Positions 9,414 through 16,964 of a stretch of 64,000 nucleotides of DNA are shown here, piece after piece. The notes under the pieces are model-generated. The model saw nothing but the letters and a program-made list of their open reading frames with translations, was not told the origin of the DNA and ran no database searches. Each line of letters opens with the position of its first letter. The stretch's first letter is position 1. A program made the translations under genes and the position numbers. Origin of the DNA: Methylorubrum suomiense (lineage in GTDB: Bacteria > Pseudomonadota > Alphaproteobacteria > Rhizobiales > Beijerinckiaceae); the NCBI RefSeq assembly GCF_022179765.1, contig NZ_BPRE01000017.1, positions 60,541-124,540 of the forward strand, in the 5' to 3' direction.

Positions 9414-10159
9414 TGGAGGAGGCGCCTGCGGGCTACCGCGACCCGTCCGGCCGCCACGGCGGACTGATGCTGCCGGCCCGGCCGGAACCGATCGCGTTCG
9501 ATGCGGCTGCCACCGCGCTCATCGTCGTCGACATGCAGAACGCCTACGCGACGAAGGGCGGCTACCTGGATCTTGCCGGATTCGACGTCTCGGAGACGGG
9601 GCCGGTCATCGCGCAGATCGCGCGGGCCGTCGCCGCGGCCCGTGCGGCGGGCATCCGCGTGGTCTGGTTCCAGAATGGATGGGACCCGGATTACGTCGAG
9701 GCCGGAGGCCCCGGCTCGCCGAACTGGCACAAGTCGAACGCGCTCAAGACGATGCGCCGCCGGCCGGAGATGAATCAGCAGCTCCTGGCGAAGGGCACCT
9801 GGGACTACGCGCTCGTCGACGCGCTGACGCCTGAGCCCGGCGAGATCGTGCTGGGCAAGACGCGCTACAGCGGCTTCTTCAACACGCCGCTCGACAGCAT
9901 GCTGCGGGCGCGCGGCATCCGAACGCTGGTCTTCACCGGCATCGCCACGAATGTCTGCGTGGAATCGACCCTGCGCGACGGCTTCTTCCTCGAATATTTT
10001 GGGATCGTGCTCGCCGACGCGACCCATCAGGCCGGCCCGCCGAGCCTGCAGGCGGGCGCACTCCTGAACATCGAGACCTTCTTCGGCTGGGTCTCGGACG
10101 TGGCGAGTTTCGAGGCGGCGCTCGCCCATGCCGAACCGCGCGCGACCGCCGCCGAATAA
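9413..10159 (+). CDS. rutB: ureidoacrylate amidohydrolase RutB
   Basis: 248 residues of the isochorismatase-like cysteine hydrolase fold. The catalytic aspartate is in ALIVVDMQNAY, the lysine in LGKTRYSGF and the cysteine in GIATNVCVESTLRDGFF. The EYFGIVLADATHQAGP region is specific for RutB. It releases carbamate from (peroxy)ureidoacrylate, giving (peroxy)aminoacrylate, CO2 and ammonia. Its ATG shares one base with the rutA stop, so the two are coupled. Confidence 0.95.
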
Positions 10160-10214
10160 GCGACTTTCCCCCGCCCGAACCGCAGGCCGAACCGCAACGC
10201 CGGAGTCTCGAAGC

Positions 10215-10607
10215 ATGCCCAAATCCGTCGTGATCCCGCCCGGCACGGGCAAGCCGCTCGCCCCCTACGTGCCCGGCACGCTCGCCGACGGGGTGCTCTA
10301 CGTCTCGGGTACCCTCGCATTCGACCGGGACAACAATGTCGTCCACGTCGGCGATGCCGCCGCGCAGACCCGCCACGTGCTGGAGACGATCAAGGGCGTG
10401 GTCGAGACCGCCGGCGGCACCATGGAGGATGTCGTCTTCAACCACATCTTTCTGAAGGACTGGGCCGATTACGGCGCGATCAACGGCATCTACGCCGAAT
10501 ACTTCCCCGGGGAGAAACCGGCGCGCTACTGCATTCAATGCGGGCTGGTGAAACCCGACGCGCTCGTCGAAATCGCCTCGATCGCCCATCTCGGCAGGCC
10601 CGCCTGA
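10215..10607 (+). CDS. rutC: 3-aminoacrylate deaminase RutC (RidA family)
   Basis: 130 residues. It is a YjgF/RidA-type protein with PKSVVIPPGTGKPLAPYVPG at the start, LYVSGTLAFD in the middle and ARYCIQCGLVKPDALVEI at the end. The conserved substrate-binding arginine lies in the PARYC segment. It is thought to remove the amino group of aminoacrylate, or reduce the peracid, in the Rut pathway. It sits 55 bases after rutB and 3 bases before rutD. Confidence 0.93.
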   Translation: MPKSVVIPPGTGKPLAPYVPGTLADGVLYVSGTLAFDRDNNVVHVGDAAAQTRHVLETIKGVVETAGGTMEDVVFNHIFLKDWADYGAINGIYAEYFPGEKPARYCIQCGLVKPDALVEIASIAHLGRPA

Positions 10608-10610
10608 ATC

Positions 10611-11393
10611 ATGGGCGCTCCGGTCCACCACGCGGTGCACGGCCGGGCCGACGGGCGCACCGTGCTGCTCTCGCCCGGGCTCGGCGGCTCGGCCGAGTAT
10701 TTCGCTCCGCAAATGCCGGTCCTCTCCGAACACCTGCGCGTCGTCACCTACGATCATCGCGGCACCGGGCGCTCGGCCGGCCCCGTGGCGCCGGACCATG
10801 ACGTCCCGGCGATGGCCCGCGACGCGCTCGACCTGCTCGACCACCTCGACATCCCGCGCGCCGACATCGTCGGACACGCCCTCGGCGGGCTGATCGCCCT
10901 GCAACTCGCGCTGACGCATCCGGAGCGGGTGGGGCGCCTCGTCATCGTCAACGGCTGGGCCGCCATGGACCCAGCGACGCGCCGCTGCTTCGCCGCGCGC
11001 AAGGCGCTGCTGACGCGGGTGGGCCCCGAAGCCTACGTGAAGGCGCAGGCCATCTTCCTCTACCCGGCCCCTTGGCTTTCCCAGCACGCGGAGCGCGTCG
11101 CGGCCGACGAGGCGCGGGCGCTGGCGCATTGTCCCGACCCGGCGACGGTGTTGACGCGCATCGCCGCCTTGGAAGCGTTCGACGCCACCGGCGCGCTCGT
11201 GCACATCCCGCACGAGACCCTGCTGATGGCCGCGCGCGACGACGTGCTCGTGCCCTTCACCGCCTCGCAGGCGCTGGCGGCCGGGCTGCCGAACGCCCGG
11301 CTCGTCCTCGCGGAGGATGGCGGCCACGCCCACAGCGTCACCCGCGCCGCGGCGTTCAACGCCACGCTCCTCGACTTCCTCGGGCAACCCTGA
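10611..11393 (+). CDS. rutD: aminoacrylate hydrolase RutD (alpha/beta hydrolase)
   Basis: 260 residues of the alpha/beta hydrolase fold. TVLLSPGLGGSAEYF forms the oxyanion region and YDHRGTGRS follows. The nucleophile elbow reads GHALGG, with alanine where serine is usual, as in other RutD proteins. The histidine is in EDGGHAHSVTRA near the end. In the Rut pathway it speeds aminoacrylate conversion to malonic semialdehyde and ammonia. It begins 3 bases after rutC. Confidence 0.9.
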   Translation: MGAPVHHAVHGRADGRTVLLSPGLGGSAEYFAPQMPVLSEHLRVVTYDHRGTGRSAGPVAPDHDVPAMARDALDLLDHLDIPRADIVGHALGGLIALQLALTHPERVGRLVIVNGWAAMDPATRRCFAARKALLTRVGPEAYVKAQAIFLYPAPWLSQHAERVAADEARALAHCPDPATVLTRIAALEAFDATGALVHIPHETLLMAARDDVLVPFTASQALAAGLPNARLVLAEDGGHAHSVTRAAAFNATLLDFLGQP

Positions 11394-11424
11394 GGATGCC
11401 TCCCCCTCGCGAAAGGTCGCCGTC

Positions 11425-12033
11425 ATGACCGTCACCGAGAGCACCACCGTGCGAGACCGGGAGGCGTACCCGCCCATCCCGGGCCGGGCCACTCTCCCAA
11501 GCCGCTGCTCCGATGCGCTGTCCGGCCAAGAGTATCGCGAGGCGATGTCCCGTCTCGCGGGCGCGGTCCACCTGGTCACCACCGACGGGCCCGGCGGTCG
11601 GGCCGGCTTCACCGCCTCGGCGGTGTGCAGCGTCAGCGACGCGCCGCCGATGCTGCTCGTCTGCATCAATCGCGGATCGTCCGCGCACGGAGCCTTCAGC
11701 CGCAACGAAAGCCTCTGCGTCAGCACGCTCGGCGCGGATCACGAGGGGCTGGCGGCGCTGTTCGGCGGGCGAACGGATATGGAGCGGCGGTTCGCTACCG
11801 GCACGTGGCGGACCCTGCGCACCGGCGCGCCCGCACTCGCCGACGCGCTCGCCGCCTTCGACGGCCGCATCGTCGCGCGCCACGCGGTCGGCACGCACGA
11901 CGTGCTGTACTGCGCGGTCGAGGCGGTCGCGTCGGTCGGGGAGGCCGACGCCCTTCTCTACGGCGAGCGGCGCTATCGCAGGCTGCCCCGCGTCCCGCGC
12001 CCCGCCGAAACACCCGCCGTCGGCAGCGCCTGA
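11425..12033 (+). CDS. rutF: flavin reductase RutF
   Basis: 202 residues of the flavin reductase-like FMN-binding fold. EYREAMSRLAGAVHLVTTDGPGG leads into GFTASAVCSVSDAPPMLLVCINR, the typical FMN/NADH region. It supplies reduced FMN to RutA. The start at 11425 follows GAAAGG by several bases. No rutE (malonic semialdehyde reductase) or rutG (uracil permease) follows; the next genes encode an ABC transporter instead. Confidence 0.92.
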   Translation: MTVTESTTVRDREAYPPIPGRATLPSRCSDALSGQEYREAMSRLAGAVHLVTTDGPGGRAGFTASAVCSVSDAPPMLLVCINRGSSAHGAFSRNESLCVSTLGADHEGLAALFGGRTDMERRFATGTWRTLRTGAPALADALAAFDGRIVARHAVGTHDVLYCAVEAVASVGEADALLYGERRYRRLPRVPRPAETPAVGSA

Positions 12034-12157
12034 GCCGCGGCGGGCGGCACGGAAAATGCTCGAACGCCGATGGCATGAACCGTCATCGGCACGCCACGCG
12101 GCCTCGCCCGCATCCTCCGGCTCCGCGGCGCCGGCATCCTCGGAACGAACATCTGCC

Positions 12158-13012
12158 ATGTCGCGCGCCGGCGCCCTCGCCCTGAAACAGCCTCCCGAGC
12201 CGGATCGGCCGGCCCTGCGCGCGGCGGCGCCCCGGCCGGTCGTCTCCGCGCGCGGCCTGTGCCTCACCTACGAGGCCGCCGACGCGCCGGTTCGGGCGCT
12301 TGCCGACGTCGATCTCGACGTCGCGCCGGGGGAGTTCGTCTCCTTCATCGGGCCGTCCGGCTGCGGAAAGACGACGCTGCTGCGCTGTGTGGCCGATCTC
12401 GAGCAGCCGACCGGCGGGGAACTGACCGTCAACGGGGTCAGTGCCGAGGCGGCGCGGCTGCGGCGCGATTACGGCTTCGTGTTCCAGGCGCCCGCCCTCT
12501 ATCCCTGGCGGACGATCGAGCGCAACGTGGCACTGCCGCTGGAACTCTTCGGCGTCCCGCGGGCCGAGCGCCGCGAGCGGGTCGCCCGCTACCTCGATTT
12601 GGTCCAGCTCTCCGGGTTCGCGAAGAAGTTTCCCTGGCAGCTCTCCGGGGGCATGCAGAGCCGCGCCTCGATCGCCCGCGCGCTGTGCTTCGACCCGAAG
12701 CTTCTCCTCATGGACGAACCCTTCGGGGCGCTGGACGAGATTGTGCGCGACCATCTCAACGCGCAATTGCTCGCCCTGTGGCGGGCGACCGCGAAGACAG
12801 TCCTGTTCGTCACCCACTCGATCCCCGAAGCCGTCTACCTGTCGACGCGCGTCGTCGTGATGTCGCCGCGGCCCGGCCGGATCGTGGACATCGTCGATTG
12901 CGCCGGGCTCGGGCCGGAGCGGCCGCTGGAGATCCGCGAGTCGCCCGAGTTCCTGCGCCTCGGCCAGCGGGTGCGCGAGGGCCTGCGCGCCGGTCACGCC
13001 TATGACGCGTAA
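12158..13012 (+). CDS. ABC transporter ATP-binding protein (SsuB/TauB-type)
   Basis: 284 residues. Walker A is GPSGCGKTT, the Q-loop VFQAPALYPWR, the signature LSGGMQSRASIARAL, Walker B LLLMDEPFGALD, and the switch histidine is in FVTHSIPEAVYL. This is the nitrate/sulfonate/pyrimidine-precursor importer type. The ATG at 12158 is preferred; an in-frame ATG at 12056 would add 34 residues of low-complexity sequence. It overlaps the first permease gene by 11 bases. Its place directly after rutF suggests import of uracil or a related pyrimidine in place of RutG, which is inference. Confidence 0.9.
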   Translation: MSRAGALALKQPPEPDRPALRAAAPRPVVSARGLCLTYEAADAPVRALADVDLDVAPGEFVSFIGPSGCGKTTLLRCVADLEQPTGGELTVNGVSAEAARLRRDYGFVFQAPALYPWRTIERNVALPLELFGVPRAERRERVARYLDLVQLSGFAKKFPWQLSGGMQSRASIARALCFDPKLLLMDEPFGALDEIVRDHLNAQLLALWRATAKTVLFVTHSIPEAVYLSTRVVVMSPRPGRIVDIVDCAGLGPERPLEIRESPEFLRLGQRVREGLRAGHAYDA

Positions 13013-13951
13013 GGCGGCGCCCTATCCGTCGGCGACGCGGAGCCGGCGCGCGGCCGAACCGGGCCGGGCCGGGCCGGTGGCGAGCGTCGTGCTCGCGATC
13101 TTGGCGGCCTGGACCCTCGTCGCGCTCGTCGCGAACTGGTCCGGCGCCTCCGACGCGCTGATCCGGGCGGGTGAGGCACCGGAGAGCGGCCGGATCGCCG
13201 CGACGACGATGGCGATGGAGCGGCCCGTCGTTCCGGCCCCCCACCAAGTGGTCGCCGAACTGTGGCGCGGCGTGTTCGGCTTCCCCGTCACCTCGAAGCG
13301 CAGCCTCGTCTACCACGCCTGGGTCACGCTTTCGGCGACGCTGCTGGGCTTCGCCATCGGCACCGCCCTCGGCATCGCGCTGGCGGTCGCGATCGTCCAT
13401 CTGCGCAGCGTCGAGGCGAGCCTGATGCCCTGGATCGTCGCCTCGCAGACCGTTCCGATCCTGGCGGTGGCGCCGATCGTCATCGTGGCGTTGGGGGCGG
13501 CCGGCTTGACCGGGCTGCTGCCCAAGGCGGTGATCGCCGCCTATCTCTGCTTCTTCCCGGTCACGGTGGGCATGGTGAAGGGCCTGAACGCGCCCGACGC
13601 CATCCATCGCGACCTGATGCGGACCTACTCGGCCTCGAAGGCCCAGATCCTGAGCAGCCTGCGCTGGCCTGCGGCTTTGCCCTACCTGTTCGCGAGTTTG
13701 AAGATCGCCGTGGCGGCGAGCCTCGTCGGCACCATCGTGGCCGAACTGCCCACGGGCGCGCAGGCGGGTCTCGGAGCGCGGCTGCTGGCCGGCTCCTATT
13801 ACGGGCAGACGATCCAGATCTGGGCGGCGCTGATCGCGGCGGCCGTGCTCTCGGCGCTGCTGGTTCGGGTGGTCGGCCTCGCCGAGGCGGCGACCCTGCG
13901 GGCGACCGGGAGCCCCCCCGGGGGCGGCCGGCGGCAGGAAGCGGCCGATGA
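13002..13951 (+). CDS. ABC transporter permease with apparent 3' frameshift
   Basis: The frame gives a binding-protein-dependent permease: TM segments from about residue 28, then FAIGTALGIALAVAIV, the EAA-type loop DLMRTYSASKAQILSSLRWPA, and LVGTIVAELPTG. After LRATGSPPGG it should end near 13951, where TGA overlaps the ATG of the next permease in the usual ATGA way. As written, that TGA is out of frame. The open frame instead runs on unbroken through the second permease gene in a meaningless arginine-rich shadow and then into the substrate-binding gene. A run of seven C and five G at 13913-13924 sits at the point where the frame is lost, and one extra base there would restore the normal end. 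A sequencing or assembly slip or a real slippage mutation is likely. Confidence 0.8.
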
Positions 13952-14913
13952 CGCACCGTGCCGCCCGCATCGCCCTGCTCGGCCCCGCGGCGCTGGCCGG
14001 CGGACTCGCTCTCGCGCTGAGCGTCCATCGTCCGGGCCTCGCCGGGCAGGCGGGGGCCGGCATCTGGTTCGCCGCAGCCCTCGTCTGGCTCGCCGCCACG
14101 CTCGCCGCGCGCGACCTCGCCGCGCTGACGCCGCGCAGCCCTACGGGTCGACGTGCCGTCGGTCTCGCCGTGCCGCTGCACTTCGGTTTCCTCGTCCTGG
14201 TGTTGTGGGAGACGGTCGTCGTCGGAGCCGGCGTTCCGGCCGTGCTGATGCCGCCGCCCTCCGCCGTCGCGGCGCGCTTCGCCGCCGCCGGGCCCGTGCT
14301 CGCGTCGGATTTCGTCCAGACCTGCCTGAAAGCGGCCCTGCCGGGCTACGCGATCGGCTGCCTGTCGGGCCTCGCCGTGGCGATCCTGGCGGACCGCGTG
14401 CCGGGCCTCGGGCGCGGCCTCCTGCCGGTGGCCGATGTCGCCTCGGCCCTGCCCATCGTCGGCATCGCGCCGATCATGGTGATGTGGTTCGGCTTCGACT
14501 GGCCGTCGAAGGCCGCCGTCGTCGCCGTGATGACCTTCTTCCCGATGCTCGTGCAGGCGGGCGCGGGTCTGGCCGCGACGGGCCGTATCGAGCGGGACCT
14601 GATGCGCACCTACGCGGCGGGCTACGGACGCACGCTGCTCGCGCTCCGCCTGCCCACGGCGCTGCCCTTCATCTTCACCGCCCTCAAGGTCAACGCGACG
14701 CTGGCGCTGATCGGGGCGATCGTGGCCGAGTTCTTCGGCACGCCGATCGTCGGCATGGGCTTCCGCATCTCGATCGAGGCGGCGCGGCTCTCCCTCGACA
14801 TGGTCTGGGCCGAGATCGCGCTCGCCGCGCTGGCGGGCTCCGCCTTCTACGGTCTCGTCGCTCTGATCGAGCGCGCCACGACCGGCTGGCATCCGGCGAT
14901 GCGGGGTCGCTGA
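13948..14913 (+). CDS. ABC transporter permease (second)
   Basis: 321 residues. Two to three hydrophobic segments precede the conserved permease core: LPGYAIGCLSGLAVAILADRV, ALPIVGIAPIMVMWFGF, the EAA loop DLMRTYAAGYGRTLLALRLPTALP and IGAIVAEFFGTPIVGMGF. It pairs with the preceding permease to form the membrane channel of the NMT1/THI5-type importer. The ATG overlaps the presumed stop of permease 1. It reads in a different frame from the long frame of permease 1 and is clearly the real gene here. Confidence 0.9.
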   Translation: MTHRAARIALLGPAALAGGLALALSVHRPGLAGQAGAGIWFAAALVWLAATLAARDLAALTPRSPTGRRAVGLAVPLHFGFLVLVLWETVVVGAGVPAVLMPPPSAVAARFAAAGPVLASDFVQTCLKAALPGYAIGCLSGLAVAILADRVPGLGRGLLPVADVASALPIVGIAPIMVMWFGFDWPSKAAVVAVMTFFPMLVQAGAGLAATGRIERDLMRTYAAGYGRTLLALRLPTALPFIFTALKVNATLALIGAIVAEFFGTPIVGMGFRISIEAARLSLDMVWAEIALAALAGSAFYGLVALIERATTGWHPAMRGR

Positions 14914-14969
14914 CGGGGTATCGCGGCGCCGCCGAAGGCCGCCTGGGACTGACACGAGAGGAGACGGGG

Positions 14970-15980
14970 ATGGCAGGAATCGAGGGGCACATGCGCGCGC
15001 TGGTCTGCGCGGGCGCGACGCTGCTCGGACTCGCTTTGGGCGGGGCGGAGGCGGCCGAGAGGGTGACGCTCCAGCTCAAATGGGTCCCGCAGGCGCAGTT
15101 CGCGGGCTACTACGTCGCGCAGGCCAAGGGCTTCTACAAGCAGGCTGGACTCGACGTGACGATCAAGCCGGGCGGGCCGGACGTCGCCCCGCCGCAGGTC
15201 ATCGCGGGCGGTGGCGCCGACGTCGTCGTCGACTGGATGCCCTCGGCACTCGCCTCGCGCGAGAAGGGCGTGCCACTCGTCAACATCGCGCAGCCGTTCA
15301 AGAAATCCGGCCTGATGCTGACCTGCCGGGCCGAGACCGGCATCAAGGTCCCGGCCGACCTGAAGGGCCGGACCCTCGGCGTCTGGTACTCGGGCAACGA
15401 GTATCCGTTCCTGGCCTGGATGGCCAAGCTCGGGCTCAAGACCAACGGCTCGCCCGGCGGCGTGACGGTGCTGAAGCAGGGCTTCAACGTCGACCCGCTG
15501 ATCCAGCGCCAGGCCGACTGCGTCTCGACGATGAGCTACAACGAGTACTGGCAGGTGATCGACGCCGGTTTCAAGCCGGATCAGCTCGTTGTCTTCCGCT
15601 ACGAGGATCAGGGCGTCGCCACTCTGGAGGACGGCCTCTACGCGCTGGAATCGAAGCTCAAGGACAAGGCGTTCGTGGCCCGGCTCGCCAAGTTCGTGGC
15701 CGCCTCTGAGAAGGGTTGGGCCTATGCGGCCGAGCACCCGGACGAGGCGGCCGGGATCGTGTTGGAGAACGATGCCAGCGGCGCACAGACCGAGAAGCAC
15801 CAGAAGCGCATGATGATCGAGATCGCCAAGCTGCTCGACCGGTCGGGGGGCAAGCTCGCGCAGGCCGATTACGACCGCACGGTCGCCATCCTGCTCTCTG
15901 GGGGAACCGATCAGCCCGTCATCACCCGGAAGCCCGAGGGCGCCTGGACGCACGCGGTGACGGCGGCCGGGAGCCCATAG
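14970..15980 (+). CDS. ABC transporter substrate-binding protein, NMT1/THI5-like
   Basis: 336 residues. The signal peptide is roughly residues 1-30, with an alanine-rich end GGAEAAE. The mature part begins VTLQLKWVPQAQFAGYYVAQ and has the NMT1/THI5 pattern KGFYKQAGLDVTIKPGG, ADVVVDWMPSALASREKG and GVWYSGNEYPF. Such proteins bind pyrimidines or thiamine precursors (ThiY) or related heterocycles in the periplasm. GAGAGGAGACGGGG gives a strong ribosome site before the ATG. Linkage to rut makes a pyrimidine base a fair guess. Confidence 0.88.
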   Translation: MAGIEGHMRALVCAGATLLGLALGGAEAAERVTLQLKWVPQAQFAGYYVAQAKGFYKQAGLDVTIKPGGPDVAPPQVIAGGGADVVVDWMPSALASREKGVPLVNIAQPFKKSGLMLTCRAETGIKVPADLKGRTLGVWYSGNEYPFLAWMAKLGLKTNGSPGGVTVLKQGFNVDPLIQRQADCVSTMSYNEYWQVIDAGFKPDQLVVFRYEDQGVATLEDGLYALESKLKDKAFVARLAKFVAASEKGWAYAAEHPDEAAGIVLENDASGAQTEKHQKRMMIEIAKLLDRSGGKLAQADYDRTVAILLSGGTDQPVITRKPEGAWTHAVTAAGSP

Positions 15981-16148
15981 CCCGGGCGGCGATGGGACCT
16001 GGCGGATCTCGATCGCACGAGCCCGAGCGGTGGCGGAGGTCGTCGGACGCGGGCCGATGCGGCGCAGGGCCCGAGACGATCGAACTCGATACGATGTCCG
16101 AATAGTTCGTCCACGGTTTGGACGGAGTCTTGCGAGCCGATCCCCGCT

Positions 16149-16964
16149 ATGGACCTCGACACCATCACCAGCGTCCTGCAACCGCGCCGAACGAACGACC
16201 TGCCGGCGTGGCGGGAAGGCGATGCCTGGCTCGCGGGGGGAACGTGGCTGTTCTCCGAGCCACAACCGGCGCTTGCCCGGCTGATCGATCTGTCGGGCCT
16301 CGACTGGCCGGCCGCCGAGATCTCCGACACGGGGTTGAGCCTCTCGGCGACGGGCACCATCGCCGCCCTCGACCGGCTTGCCCTGCCGCGGGACTGGGTT
16401 GCCGCGCCGCTCGTCGGTCAGTGCTGCCGGGCGCTGCTTGGCTCGTTCAAGATCTGGAACCGCGCGACGGTCGGGGGCAATCTCTGCACGGCTCTGCCCG
16501 CCGGGCCGATGATCGCGCTCGCCGTCGCCCTCGACGGCACCTGCGTGATCCTGCGGCCGGGCGGGGGCGAGCGGCACGTCCCCGTGCTCGACTTCGTCCT
16601 CGGTCCGCAGCGCACGGCGCTCATCCCCGGCGAGATCCTGCGCCGCATCGACATGCCGGCCGCGGCGCTGCAACGGCGCACGGCGTTCCGCCGCATCTCG
16701 CTCTCCCCCGGTGGACGCTCCGGGGCGCTGCTCATCGGCACGCGCGGGCGGGCGGGAGGCTTCGCGCTCACGGTGACCGCCGCGACGCCGCGTCCCGTCC
16801 AGTGTTCGTTCGCCGATCTCCCAGATGCGGCCGCGCTGCGGGCTGCGATCGAGGCGGCGATCCCCGAAGGCGGCTGGTACGACGACGTGCACGGTGCGCC
16901 GGATTGGCGGCGCCACGTCACGGGGCTGCTCGCCGAGGAGATCCGGGAGGAGCTCGCCCGATGA
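16149..16964 (+). CDS. molybdenum hydroxylase FAD-binding subunit (xanthine dehydrogenase-type)
   Basis: 271 residues of the CoxM/XdhB-type FAD-binding domain. The FAD loops are AWLAGGTWLFSEPQ and RATVGGNLCTALPAGPMIALAVALDG. The C-terminal part is shorter than in classic XdhA. It is 4 bases in overlap with the next gene, which carries the FeS and Mo domains. A small perfect hairpin (CGTCCA, loop, TGGACG, 16108-16124) lies 24 bases before the start; no strong ribosome site is seen. It passes electrons from the FeS clusters to NAD or another acceptor. Confidence 0.88.
   Translation: MDLDTITSVLQPRRTNDLPAWREGDAWLAGGTWLFSEPQPALARLIDLSGLDWPAAEISDTGLSLSATGTIAALDRLALPRDWVAAPLVGQCCRALLGSFKIWNRATVGGNLCTALPAGPMIALAVALDGTCVILRPGGGERHVPVLDFVLGPQRTALIPGEILRRIDMPAAALQRRTAFRRISLSPGGRSGALLIGTRGRAGGFALTVTAATPRPVQCSFADLPDAAALRAAIEAAIPEGGWYDDVHGAPDWRRHVTGLLAEEIREELAR

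Noticed and set aside
13951..14969. Arginine-rich continuation of the first permease frame
   Set aside because: It is an out-of-frame shadow of the second permease gene, which shows clear permease motifs in another frame.
14914..14969. Thiamine (TPP) riboswitch before the NMT1/THI5-like binding protein gene
   Set aside because: The 56-base gap is too short and shows none of the conserved TPP-riboswitch elements.
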